From Bog-532 sp963830385 (GTDB taxonomy: Bacteria > Actinomycetota > Actinomycetes > Streptosporangiales > Streptosporangiaceae): 64,000 nucleotides of DNA. The DNA lies in NCBI GenBank assembly GCA_963830385.1, contig CAWHMD010000005.1:1860001-1924000 (forward strand), in the 5' to 3' direction. The position numbers were made by a program, and so were the translations under genes. Of the stretch, positions 41,229-49,034 are shown one piece after another. The notes under the pieces are model-generated. The model did no database searches. It was not told the DNA's origin and saw nothing but the letters and a program-made list of their open reading frames with translations. Positions within the stretch are counted from its first letter, which is position 1. Each line of letters begins with the position of its first letter.

Positions 41229-41669
41229 ATGCAGGTCGAGGTGGCTATTGGCCAGCAGGTCGCCCGTCTCCGGACCGGCCGCGGGATGTCGCTGACCCAG
41301 CTGGGTGAGGCGGTCGGGCGCTACCTGGGACGCCCCTGGAGCCGTCAGGCCGTCCACCAGGCCGAGCGCGGGCGGCGCGCCTTCACCGCCGCCGAGCTGA
41401 CCGCGCTGGCGCTGGCCCTCGACACCTCGGTCCCGGCCCTGTTCATCACCGACGCGGACCAGATCGAGCTGCCCGGCGCGCGGGTCTCGGCCGAGGACTA
41501 CCGGGCGGCCCTCATCTACGCCGGCCAGGACGCACCGCTGGACGGGGTCGAGGAACTCCTGATCGCGCTGCACGACATCTCGCGGGTCCTGTCGCGGCCG
41601 TCCCTGACCCGGCTGGCCAAGATCGGTGGGGTGGCCGATCAGGTCGCCGAGGAGTCAGTGTTCCAGTAG
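41229..41669 (+). CDS. XRE-family helix-turn-helix regulator
   Basis: 146 aa. HTH at about residues 5-62: IGQQVARLRTGRGMSLTQLG, then WSRQAVHQAERGRRAFTAAEL; the remaining half is helical with no known domain. ATG 41229 follows GGGAG by 6 bases. The last 15 bases overlap the end of the converging glycosyltransferase gene. Probably regulates itself or the STAS gene through the shared promoter. Confidence 0.86.
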   Translation: MQVEVAIGQQVARLRTGRGMSLTQLGEAVGRYLGRPWSRQAVHQAERGRRAFTAAELTALALALDTSVPALFITDADQIELPGARVSAEDYRAALIYAGQDAPLDGVEELLIALHDISRVLSRPSLTRLAKIGGVADQVAEESVFQ

Positions 41670-42764
41670 CGCGTTCAGGCGGCCGGCCACCCGGGACCAG
41701 TCCCACTCCTGCTCGACCCAGGCCAGGCCGCGCTGGCCCATGGCCCGGGCCCGGGCCGGGTCGGCCAGCAGGGCCGTGATGCGCTCGGCCAGGACCGGCA
41801 CGCTGCGGCCGGGCACCACGTAGCCGGTCTCGCCGTCCAGGATCGCGTCGGGGGCGCCGCCCGAGTCGCCGCCGATGACCGGCAGGCCGGCCGCCGACGC
41901 CTCCAGGTAGACGATGCCCAGGCCTTCCACGTCGAGGCCGGCCCGGCGGGTGCGGCAGGGCATCGCGAACACGTCGCTGGCCGCGTAGTAGCCGGGCAGG
42001 TCGGCGGCGGGCACGCCGCCGGTGAACGTGACCGAGCCGGACACCCCGAGCTCGGCGGCCAGGCGGCGCAGCTCGTCGCGGTAGGGGCCGTCACCGACCA
42101 GCAGCAGCCGCGCGTCCGGGGTCGCGGCCCGGACCGCCGGCCAGGCCCGGATCAGCGAATCCTGGCCCTTGCGGGGGACCAGCCGGGAGACGCACAGCAC
42201 GACCGGGCCGCCCGCGGGCAGCGGCGCGGGCCGGGCCTCGCGGAAGGTGGCCACGTCCACGCCGGGGGCAAGCCGGACCATGCGGGCGGCGGCCTGCGGC
42301 GACATGGCCCGGGCGAGCCGGGTCCGGAAGTACTCCCCCAGGTAGGTCACGACGTCGACGGTGTCCCCGATGCGGCGCAGCAGCTGACGGGCGCCCGGCA
42401 GCATGGCCCAGCCCGCCTCGTGCCCGTGGGTGAGGGCGACATGGCGGGTGGCCCCGGCCTTGCGCAGCGTGGGCGCCAGCAGCCCGAGCGGGGCCGAAGC
42501 GCCGTAGATGACCGTGTCGAAACCGAAGCAGTGCAGTGCTTCTTTTGCCCGCCGGGCCACGGCCGGAACCGGGAGCATGAGCGAGGTCGGGTGGCGGACG
42601 ACCGGGAACGGCTGGCGGCTGTCGAACGCCTTGGCCCCGTCCCAGGCCGGGGCGTACACCGCCACCTGATCCGGTGGCAGCAGGCCGGCCAGCCCGTGCA
42701 CGAACGACTGGATGCCGCCCGGCCGGGGCGGGTAGTCGTTGGTGACAATCAGCGTGCCGCGCAT
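41655..42764 (-). CDS. GT4 glycosyltransferase (PimB-like mannosyltransferase)
   Basis: 369 aa GT-B enzyme. N-terminal TNDYPPRPGGIQSFVHGLA with the acceptor-side Gly loop, middle RLVPRKGQDSLIRAWP, and the donor site EGLGIVYLEASAAGLPVIGG. The Glu pair EGLGIVYLE is the GT4 EX7E motif. The sequence pattern fits actinobacterial PimB (phosphatidylinositol mannoside alpha-mannosyltransferase), acting on the inner membrane face. Donor GDP-mannose is inferred from that family. TAGACT lies 8 bases before ATG 42764. Confidence 0.88.
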   Translation of the reverse strand: MRGTLIVTNDYPPRPGGIQSFVHGLAGLLPPDQVAVYAPAWDGAKAFDSRQPFPVVRHPTSLMLPVPAVARRAKEALHCFGFDTVIYGASAPLGLLAPTLRKAGATRHVALTHGHEAGWAMLPGARQLLRRIGDTVDVVTYLGEYFRTRLARAMSPQAAARMVRLAPGVDVATFREARPAPLPAGGPVVLCVSRLVPRKGQDSLIRAWPAVRAATPDARLLLVGDGPYRDELRRLAAELGVSGSVTFTGGVPAADLPGYYAASDVFAMPCRTRRAGLDVEGLGIVYLEASAAGLPVIGGDSGGAPDAILDGETGYVVPGRSVPVLAERITALLADPARARAMGQRGLAWVEQEWDWSRVAGRLNALLEH

Positions 42765-42772
42765 GGACCCCG

Positions 42773-42778
42773 AGTCTA
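42773..42778 (-). promoter_or_regulatory. -10 box of the GT4 gene, near-leaderless
   Basis: Minus-strand TAGACT eight bases before ATG 42764, with no Shine-Dalgarno in between. Confidence 0.45.
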
Positions 42779-42835
42779 GGAGGAGCGGCGGCGCCCTGCC
42801 CCCATGCGCTACGCGCTGGAGGGGCTTACGGAGAC

Positions 42836-43906
42836 CTACGGCCGGACGGCACCGTCCTCGTTGGAGGCGTACCAGGACTCGCTCAGCGGGATCTCCTCGA
42901 CGACGGCCCCGGTATGCGGGGCATCGACTATTTTCCCGTTGCCGACGTAGACCGCCACGTGGCCTTCGCCGTCGAAGAGGATCAGGTCACCAGGCTCCAG
43001 CGACGACATCGACACGTGCGGCAGCGAGGCCCAGTCGTCGTAGGTGGTGCGCGGGATCGAGACCCCGGCGGCCGCCCAGGCCGCCTGCGCCAGGCCGGAG
43101 CAGTCGTAGCCGCTGTTGCACGGCCCGGTCGCGCCGTAGACGTACGGGCAGCCGAGCTTGGACACCGCGAACGCGGCCGCCTGGCCACCGTTGGTGGAGG
43201 TCGACCCGGTGAAGGTGCCGCCGGTGGGCGTCGTGGTGCCGCCGCTGCCGCCCACGCTGTTGGCCTGCACGGTCTGCTGCTGCTGGGCGGTCAGGTTTGC
43301 GTAGACCGTCTTCTCGCTGGACAGCGCCTTGCTGGCCTTCTGCTTCTGGGTGAGCTTCTGGTCCTCGACCGCGGCCAGGGCGTCCTTGGTGCGCTGCGCC
43401 TGCTGCTGGGTGGTCTTGAGCTGGCGGGCGGCGACCAGGAACGCGCTCAGCTGCTGGTTGCGGCCCTGCGAGATCTCCATCAGCAGCGACGCGCTGTTCA
43501 GCACGGCGTTCGGGTCATTCGAGGTCAGCAGGCCGGCGATCGAGGTCATGTTGCTGTTCTCGTAGCTGGCCGCGGCGATCTGGGCCACCGCGCCCTGCAG
43601 CTTCTTGAACTGCCCCTGGGCGGCCGCGACCTGCTTGTTGGCGGCGGCCAGCTTGACCCGCGCCTGCGAGACCTGCTGGGCGGCCTGGTCGTACTGCTGG
43701 TTGGCCTGGTCAAACTGCGAGTTCAGCTGGTTGACCTTGGCTTCCACCTGGGTGATGGACGGTTGCGGCGCCGCACCGGCCGTACTCGCGTAGGTGGCGA
43801 GGCCCAGGGCAGCCACCAGGCCGACCCCGGCCGCCACACTGCTCTTGAGCCGGGTGCTGAAACCCGGAAGCCTCGTACGCACGTACCAGTCACGCTCCTT
43901 CTCCAC
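42836..43906 (-). CDS. Secreted NlpC/P60 cell-wall hydrolase (RipA-like)
   Basis: 356 aa. Signal segment about residues 20-46 (VAAGVGLVAALGLATYASTAGA), then a long coiled coil (52-205, Gln/Ala-rich heptads: VEAKVNQLNSQFDQANQQYDQ), a Gly/Thr linker, and the C-terminal NlpC/P60 domain with catalytic Cys in GYDCSGLAQAAW, His in GEGHVAVYVGNG and a following His in DAPHTG. Cleaves D,L-bonds in peptidoglycan stems during division. GTG 43906 is used; GTG 43882, behind AAGGAG, is an alternative. Confidence 0.9.
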   Translation of the reverse strand: MEKERDWYVRTRLPGFSTRLKSSVAAGVGLVAALGLATYASTAGAAPQPSITQVEAKVNQLNSQFDQANQQYDQAAQQVSQARVKLAAANKQVAAAQGQFKKLQGAVAQIAAASYENSNMTSIAGLLTSNDPNAVLNSASLLMEISQGRNQQLSAFLVAARQLKTTQQQAQRTKDALAAVEDQKLTQKQKASKALSSEKTVYANLTAQQQQTVQANSVGGSGGTTTPTGGTFTGSTSTNGGQAAAFAVSKLGCPYVYGATGPCNSGYDCSGLAQAAWAAAGVSIPRTTYDDWASLPHVSMSSLEPGDLILFDGEGHVAVYVGNGKIVDAPHTGAVVEEIPLSESWYASNEDGAVRP

Positions 43907-44130
43907 GTCCCGCCTGCGGGATTGACGGGCCAGGGCGGCAGGACCACTCGGGTTTCGGACAGCTGACCGAAATGCGGGTCAACTCCCCGACGGGATCTTG
44001 CCGACAGTGATTGCCCGTGGCGAAAATTGGGCGATGTAACCGGGATGAGACCATAGTGAAAGCATTTAGCCGTTTCAAGCACTTCGCCGAGACTCGTCCT
44101 AGTTTCGCCAATCACCACGCGGCCACAAGA
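43907..44130 (-). other. Leader/intergenic region of the NlpC/P60 gene
   Basis: 224 bases without a convincing gene, between the hydrolase and the small Cys protein. It ends in a GC-rich segment (CCCGTCAATCCCGCAGGCGG on the minus strand) that resembles the 3' end of actinobacterial ydaO/c-di-AMP leaders, but the conserved core GACAGCTCACC-type stretch is not present. A promoter for the hydrolase is expected here. Confidence 0.4.
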
Positions 44131-44406
44131 TCATAACGCTACAATCGCGGGGTCCAGCTCGCTGACCTGGGTCGGCCGGTAACGCAGAGGCGCCACCAGC
44201 CCCGCCCTGGCCAGGACCCCGAGGGCTCGCAGCTCCTGCGCTCCGAGCGCGCGGCGCCCTGTCCCGGCTACGGTATCAATGTCCCGATTGCCCTTTTCAA
44301 TAACATTCGAAATGGTTTGCTTTTCGTCATTTTTTGACAGGATGGTGACGAGGCAGTCACCACAAGCCACCATCCGGAACTCGCATTGTGTGCAGTCGAT
44401 AACCAT
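44131..44406 (-). CDS. Small conserved Cys-rich protein next to the NlpC/P60 gene
   Basis: 91 aa. Begins MVIDCTQCEFRMVACGDCLV with a CxxC and a second CxxC, consistent with a metal site, followed by a hydrophilic middle and a C-terminal helix (LGAQELRALGVLARAGLVAPL). The same pattern occurs in small actinobacterial proteins of unknown function placed beside NlpC/P60 genes. ATG 44406 follows CGGAGACG. No function can be given. Confidence 0.78.
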   Translation of the reverse strand: MVIDCTQCEFRMVACGDCLVTILSKNDEKQTISNVIEKGNRDIDTVAGTGRRALGAQELRALGVLARAGLVAPLRYRPTQVSELDPAIVAL

Positions 44407-44508
44407 AACGTCTCCGTTCCGTAAGCAATGGATGCGCTCACGCTAGGGACGGCCTCTGACATTCCGTGCAGGCGGCGCGGCGCACCGCAAACTGTCAGTC
44501 GTCCCGCC

Positions 44509-44514
44509 TACCGT
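44509..44514 (+). promoter_or_regulatory. -10 box of the exonuclease gene, leaderless geometry
   Basis: TACCGT, seven bases before GTG 44522; predicted +1 is the base before it. This is the reason for choosing 44522 as the start. Confidence 0.4.
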
Positions 44515-44521
44515 GGAGTAC

Positions 44522-45193
44522 GTGACCGACCTGGATGCCGCCCCTGCCCGGGGGCCAGCCTGGACGCCTGGCGTGCCCGCGCCGCCGGTGTGGCGGGCGA
44601 TGGCGCCGTGGCCGGCCACCAGCCTGACCCGGCTCGAGTACGTGGTGGTCGACGTGGAGACCACCGGCTGGTCGCCCGCGGACGCCCGGATCACCGAGAT
44701 CGGCGCGGTCCGCGTGCGTGGCGGGCAGGTCCTCGGCGAGTTCTCCACGCTGGTCGACCCGGCCATGCCGATCCCGCCCGACATCGAGGCGCTGACCGGG
44801 ATCAGCAGCTCGATGGTGGCGACCGCGCCGTCCCCGGCCGAGGTCCTGCCGGCCTGGCTGCAGTTCGCCCAAGGGGGCGTGCTGACCGCCCACAACGCCC
44901 CGTTCGACCTGGGGTTCCTGACCGCCGCGAGCGCTTCCTGCGGGCTGCCGTGGCCGGACTTCGCGGTGCTCGACACGGTGACGGTGGCCCGCCAGGTGCT
45001 GGTCCGGGGCGAGGTGCCGGACTGCAAGCTCGGCACGCTGGCCGCTTACTTCGAGACGCCGGCCGCGCCGTCGCACCGGGCGCTGGCCGACGCGCGGGCC
45101 ACCGCGGCCGTGCTGGACGTGCTGATCACCCGGCTGGCGCTGCTCGGCGTCCGCACCCTGGACGACCTCGGCGACTGGCTGGCGATACCCTGA
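44522..45193 (+). CDS. DnaQ-like DEDDh 3'-5' exonuclease
   Basis: 223 aa. ExoI YVVVDVETTGWSP at about residues 40-52 (Asp, Glu), ExoII LTAHNAPFDLGFLT, and ExoIII HRALADARATAAV with the His of the DEDDh type. Relatives are the DNA polymerase III epsilon-like exonucleases encoded separately from DnaE. GTG 44522 is preferred because TACCGT lies seven bases upstream; GTG 44513 is the alternative and adds three residues. No PolIII binding motif is evident. Confidence 0.88.
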   Translation: MTDLDAAPARGPAWTPGVPAPPVWRAMAPWPATSLTRLEYVVVDVETTGWSPADARITEIGAVRVRGGQVLGEFSTLVDPAMPIPPDIEALTGISSSMVATAPSPAEVLPAWLQFAQGGVLTAHNAPFDLGFLTAASASCGLPWPDFAVLDTVTVARQVLVRGEVPDCKLGTLAAYFETPAAPSHRALADARATAAVLDVLITRLALLGVRTLDDLGDWLAIP

Positions 45194-45236
45194 GCGCCGA
45201 CGGGCGCCCGGTCAGACGGGCAGCGAGGAGGCAGTT

Positions 45237-45512
45237 GTGGTCACCGCGATCGTGTTGGTGAAGACCGACATCCAGCTGATTCCCGAGGTCGCGGAGCAGT
45301 TCGCCGAGATCCCGGAGGTCAGCGAGGTGTACTCGGTCACCGGCGAATTCGACCTGGTGGCCATGGTCCGGGTCCGCAGCCACGACCAGCTGGCCGACGT
45401 CATCCCCGGGCGCCTCAACAAGGTGCCGGGCGTGAACCACACCGAGACCCACATCGCGTTCCGTGCCTACTCCCGGCACGACCTCGAGGCCGCCTTCTCC
45501 CTCGGCGTCTGA
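45237..45512 (+). CDS. Stand-alone AsnC/Lrp-type RAM domain protein
   Basis: 91 aa. Lrp/AsnC ligand-binding (RAM) domain without a DNA-binding part: AIVLVKTDIQLIPEVAEQF, VTGEFDLVAMVRVRSHDQL and PGVNHTETHIAFRAYS. Such stand-alone RAM proteins bind amino acids and may modulate other Lrp proteins. GTG 45237 follows GAGGAGG. Located between the exonuclease and trpD, so it might sense aromatic amino acids, but that is speculation. Confidence 0.9.
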   Translation: MVTAIVLVKTDIQLIPEVAEQFAEIPEVSEVYSVTGEFDLVAMVRVRSHDQLADVIPGRLNKVPGVNHTETHIAFRAYSRHDLEAAFSLGV

Positions 45513-45521
45513 GCGGGACCG

Positions 45522-46583
45522 TCAGGCCGGGCTCGCGCCGGCCAGCCGCTGGCTGGCGGCGATCCAGCGGTCGAGCAGATCGGCCGCCGCACCCGAATCG
45601 ACCGCTTGCGCCGCCCGGGCCAGGCCGTCGGCCAGCACCGGGTAGAGGTCCGCGGCCCGGGCCACCCCCGCGTCGGCGGCCAGCGCCGCGGCCGCGTTGA
45701 GCAGCACGATGTCGCGGACCGGGCCGGTCTCACCGGCCAGCACGGCCCGCATCACGGCCGCGTTGTGGGGGGCGTCGCCCCCCTGCAGCTGCTCCGGCCG
45801 CGCCCGCGGGATACCCAGCTGGGCCGGGTCGAGCTCGGTCGCGGTGACCGCCGAGCCGCTGGCCAGCCAGACGGCCGAGGTGGTCGTGGTGGTCAGCTCG
45901 TCCAGGCCGTCGTCGCCGTGGAACACCAGCGCGCTGGAGCCGCGGCCGGCCAGCACCCCGGCCAGCACCTCCCCCATCCGGGCGTCGGCCACCCCGACCG
46001 CGTGGGCCTGCGGCCGGGCCGGGTTGGCGACCGGGCCGAGGAAGTTGAACACGGTCGGCACGCCCAGCTGGCTGCGCGGCGCGGACGCGTGCCGCAGGGC
46101 CGGGTGGTAGAGCGGGGCGAAGAGAAAGGCCACGCCGATCTCATCGGCCAGCACCACGCTGGCGGCCGGCGGCAGGTCGATGACCACGCCCAGCGCTTCC
46201 AGCACGTCGGCCGCGCCGCACTTGGAGCTGGCCGCCCGGTTGCCGTGCTTGACCATCCGGGTGCCGGCCGCGGCCGCGACCACGGTGGCCATGGTGGAGA
46301 TGTTCACGGTGTGGGCGCCGTCCGCGCCGGTCCCGACCAGGTCGGTGAGCTTGCCCGGCACCTCGATGGGGGTGGCGTGGTCCAGCATCGACTGGGCCAG
46401 CCCGGTGACCTCGGTGGCGGTCTCGCCCTTGATCCGCAGCGCGATGGCGAAGCCGGCGATCTGCGCCGGGGTGGCCGCGCCCTCCATGATCTCGTTCATC
46501 GCCCACGCCGCCTCGTCCGACGTGAGCGACTCTCCCTTGGCCAGCGCGCCGATCAGCGCCGGCCAGGTCGTCCGGGCCTCCAT
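45522..46583 (-). CDS. trpD: TrpD, anthranilate phosphoribosyltransferase
   Basis: 353 aa. PRPP/Mg sites VGTGADGAHTVNIST (about residues 81-95; most family members have GTGGDG at this spot, so the second Gly is Ala here) and KHGNRAASSKCGAADVLEA. HPALRHASAPRSQLG and FNFLGPVANPARP are further TrpD landmarks. It stands next to a lone receiver gene and not with other trp genes, the usual actinobacterial separation. Confidence 0.93.
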   Translation of the reverse strand: MEARTTWPALIGALAKGESLTSDEAAWAMNEIMEGAATPAQIAGFAIALRIKGETATEVTGLAQSMLDHATPIEVPGKLTDLVGTGADGAHTVNISTMATVVAAAAGTRMVKHGNRAASSKCGAADVLEALGVVIDLPPAASVVLADEIGVAFLFAPLYHPALRHASAPRSQLGVPTVFNFLGPVANPARPQAHAVGVADARMGEVLAGVLAGRGSSALVFHGDDGLDELTTTTTSAVWLASGSAVTATELDPAQLGIPRARPEQLQGGDAPHNAAVMRAVLAGETGPVRDIVLLNAAAALAADAGVARAADLYPVLADGLARAAQAVDSGAAADLLDRWIAASQRLAGASPA

Positions 46584-46593
46584 GATCAGCCGG

Positions 46594-46995
46594 TCAGGCC
46601 GGGGAGATCTGCGAGCGCGCGGCCCGGGCCCGCATCAGGCGGGCCAGCTCGCGGGCCAGCTGCCGCGGGTCGATCGGGTGACTGGTCACGGCGTCCGCCC
46701 GGGACCAGGTGGCGAGCCAGCCGTCGTCGACCCGCCCGATGACGAGCAGGACCGGCGGGCAGTCGAATATCTCGTCCTTGGCCTGGCGGCAGACGCCCAT
46801 CCCGCCCGCGGGCTGGGCCTCACCGTCCAGCACCATCACGTCGGCACCGTGGTCGTCCAGCAGCCGGAACAGGGCTGGCTCGGTGGCGACCTCGATCACC
46901 TCGGCGTCCGGCGCGTCAGGCTCGGGACGGCGGCCGATGGCCAGCCGGATCTGCGCGCGGGTGTCCGCATCACTGCTGTAGACGACGACCTTCAC
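46594..46995 (-). CDS. Stand-alone receiver-domain response regulator
   Basis: 133 aa. REC-like fold with phosphoacceptor Asp57 in VMVLDGEAQPAGG; the acidic pair is in SSDADTR near residue 9. The conserved Lys at the end of beta-5 is not clearly present, and the usual Thr is unclear, so phosphorylation is unproven. No output domain. Ends ten bases before trpD, same strand, so possibly co-transcribed. Sits opposite ctaE across a 463-base gap. Confidence 0.78.
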   Translation of the reverse strand: MKVVVYSSDADTRAQIRLAIGRRPEPDAPDAEVIEVATEPALFRLLDDHGADVMVLDGEAQPAGGMGVCRQAKDEIFDCPPVLLVIGRVDDGWLATWSRADAVTSHPIDPRQLARELARLMRARAARSQISPA

Positions 46996-47458
46996 GGAAA
47001 TAAATGCCTTCTACTGGAGTCCGCCGGGCCCGCAGTCGCTGACCTGGGACGTTGCTGGAGTCGCGGCAAGTCTATCGGTGGCCGGTGAGCGTCCGGCGGC
47101 GCTTTGCCTTCTGGTACCCCAGGCGTCGCACGTCCTTACGTGCGCGATGCCGCATTTGGGCCGGTTGGGGGAAGGCGCGCCCGTCCGGTCTGCTCGGCTG
47201 GGCGTCGGGCGACGGCGACCAGTGGCTAATCCGCGAGGCTTCGCGTGAGTTGGCGCGTTTGGGCTTGTTGAGGGGGGCGGGTGGGGGCTGGTGAGGCAAA
47301 TTGTTACGTTGGCTGGGGCCTGACCTGCCGCGATGGCCTTTCGCGGCTATTCGCCCAGGTAACCGGGGCGGAGCCGGCCACCCTCGGGCGGAAAAATTAT
47401 GCCGCCGAGTTGGGGGGGCGACTGCCCAACGCCTACGGGTTGTCGTAATAATGACGTC
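46996..47458. other. Long promoter region upstream of ctaE
   Basis: 463 bases with no credible gene. It holds a hairpin CGCACGT-CCTT-ACGTGCG (47127-47144), a G-rich tract near 47270-47290, and AT-rich bases (TTATGCCG, TAATAATG) close to the ctaE start. It must contain the divergent promoters of ctaE-qcrCAB and the receiver gene. I cannot map the boxes further. Confidence 0.6.
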
Positions 47459-48100
47459 GTGGCGACAGCATCCGTACGCGAGGCAGCACCTCGTTCCCCG
47501 GCCAACCGGCCCAACCTGGTCAGCGTGGGCACGATCATCTGGCTGTCCTCCGAGCTGATGTTCTTCGCGGCGCTGTTCGCGATGTACTTCACGGTCCGCT
47601 CGGTGGAGAAGGGCGAAGGCCTGCACTGGCCGGGCGCCCACCTGGACGTGACGCTGGGCTCGATCAACACCACGGTGCTGCTGCTGTCCAGTGTGACCTG
47701 CCAGATGGGCGTGTTCGCGGTCGAGCGCGGCCAGGTCGGCCGCGTGGGCAGCGTCTTCAACGTGGCCAAGTGGGGCCTGCGCGAGTGGTACGTACTCACG
47801 TTCCTGATGGGCCTCTACTTCGACCTGGGCCAGGCGTACGAGTACCACTCCCTGGTCAGCGAGCAGCACCTGACGCTCTCGTCCAGCGCTTACGGGTCGG
47901 TGTTCTACATCCCCACCGGGTTCCACGGCCTGCACGTGGCCGGCGGCCTGGTGGCATTCCTGTTCTTGCTGGGCCGCACCTACGCGGCCAAGAGATTCAC
48001 CCGTGAACAACAGATCAGCGCGATCGTCGTGTCCTATTACTGGCACTTTGTCGACGTCGTGTGGATCGGGCTGTTCACCACCATCTACCTGATCCACTGA
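47459..48100 (+). CDS. ctaE: CtaE, cytochrome c oxidase subunit III
   Basis: 213 aa from GTG 47459. Five or more TM helices; VGTIIWLSSELMFFAALFA and the last two helices GFHGLHVAGGLVAFLFLLG and YYWHFVDVVWIGLFTTIYL are diagnostic of subunit III. The upstream frame (to 47399) is rejected as it has no ribosome binding site. AATAAT lies six bases before the GTG, consistent with leaderless initiation. First gene of the ctaE-qcrCAB operon, the bcc-aa3 supercomplex. Confidence 0.95.
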   Translation: MATASVREAAPRSPANRPNLVSVGTIIWLSSELMFFAALFAMYFTVRSVEKGEGLHWPGAHLDVTLGSINTTVLLLSSVTCQMGVFAVERGQVGRVGSVFNVAKWGLREWYVLTFLMGLYFDLGQAYEYHSLVSEQHLTLSSSAYGSVFYIPTGFHGLHVAGGLVAFLFLLGRTYAAKRFTREQQISAIVVSYYWHFVDVVWIGLFTTIYLIH

Positions 48101-48203
48101 CCCGGACGCCGCCTGGGGTGACTCAGTTCACACCGGGGCCGGCAACCGGCCGCACCTGAAGCTACGAAGTATCAATGGACCACTATGAAATCCGAGGGCA
48201 GCA

Positions 48204-49034
48204 GTGAGGTGGATCACCGCGCGGCGACGTCGGCCGCTCTTCGGCTACGCGGCCGTGCTGCTGGCGCTCGTCGCGATCGGCAGCCTGTACGCGGCGGCGA
48301 CCGGCCTGGGCAGCACGGGTAACGCGTCGGCCAGCTCGGGTTCGTCGTCATCGCAGATCACCGAGGGCAAGGACCTGTTCGCGGTCTCCTGCGCCAGCTG
48401 CCACGGTGAGAATGCGCAGGGCAGCAACGTCGCGCCGAGCCTGGTCGGGGCGGGCGCGGCGGCCGTCGACTTCCAGGTCGGCACCGGCCGCATGCCGCTG
48501 AAGGAGAACGACGCCGAGGCGCCGCGCAAGCCTCCGGTCTTCACCCAGTCGCAGATCTACGCCATCGCCGCCTACGTCGCCTCGCTGGGTGGCGGTCCCG
48601 CGATCCCGAGCGACCAGGACGTCAGCACGGCCGGGGCCAACACCGGGCTGGGCCAGAGCCTGTTCAACGCGAACTGCGCCCAGTGCCACAACTACAGCGG
48701 GGCCGGCGGCGCGCTGACCGATGGCAAGTACGCCCCGCCGCTGACGCAGGCCACTTCCCGGCAGATCTACGAGGCCATGCTGACCGGCCCGGAGGCCATG
48801 CCGGTGTTCAACAACACCACCCTCACCCCGCAGAACAAGCGCGACATCATCGCGTATGTCGAGCAGACGCGGTCCGAGGCGAACCCGGGCGGGTTCAGCC
48901 TGGGCCGGGTCGGTCCCACCACCGAGGGCCTGGTGGCGTGGCTCGGCGGCATCGGCGCTCTGGTGCTGGCCGCCATGTGGATCACTGCGAAGCGCCGGGA
49001 AGAGCGCACGGGAGAGATCACCGATAACCCATGA
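48204..49034 (+). CDS. qcrC: QcrC, di-haem cytochrome c subunit of the bc1 (bcc) complex
   Basis: 276 aa. N-terminal TM about 13-34, two c-type haem motifs CASCH (about residue 62) and CAQCH (about 157), and a C-terminal TM anchor (246-267). The fused di-haem QcrC replaces soluble cytochrome c and passes electrons directly to the aa3 oxidase. GTG 48204 follows GAGGGC. The stop overlaps qcrA (ATGA). Confidence 0.96.
   Translation: MRWITARRRRPLFGYAAVLLALVAIGSLYAAATGLGSTGNASASSGSSSSQITEGKDLFAVSCASCHGENAQGSNVAPSLVGAGAAAVDFQVGTGRMPLKENDAEAPRKPPVFTQSQIYAIAAYVASLGGGPAIPSDQDVSTAGANTGLGQSLFNANCAQCHNYSGAGGALTDGKYAPPLTQATSRQIYEAMLTGPEAMPVFNNTTLTPQNKRDIIAYVEQTRSEANPGGFSLGRVGPTTEGLVAWLGGIGALVLAAMWITAKRREERTGEITDNP

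Noticed and set aside
43880..44130. A confident ydaO (c-di-AMP) riboswitch
   Set aside because: Only the 3' end resembles it; the conserved core sequences are missing, so it is listed only as a leader.
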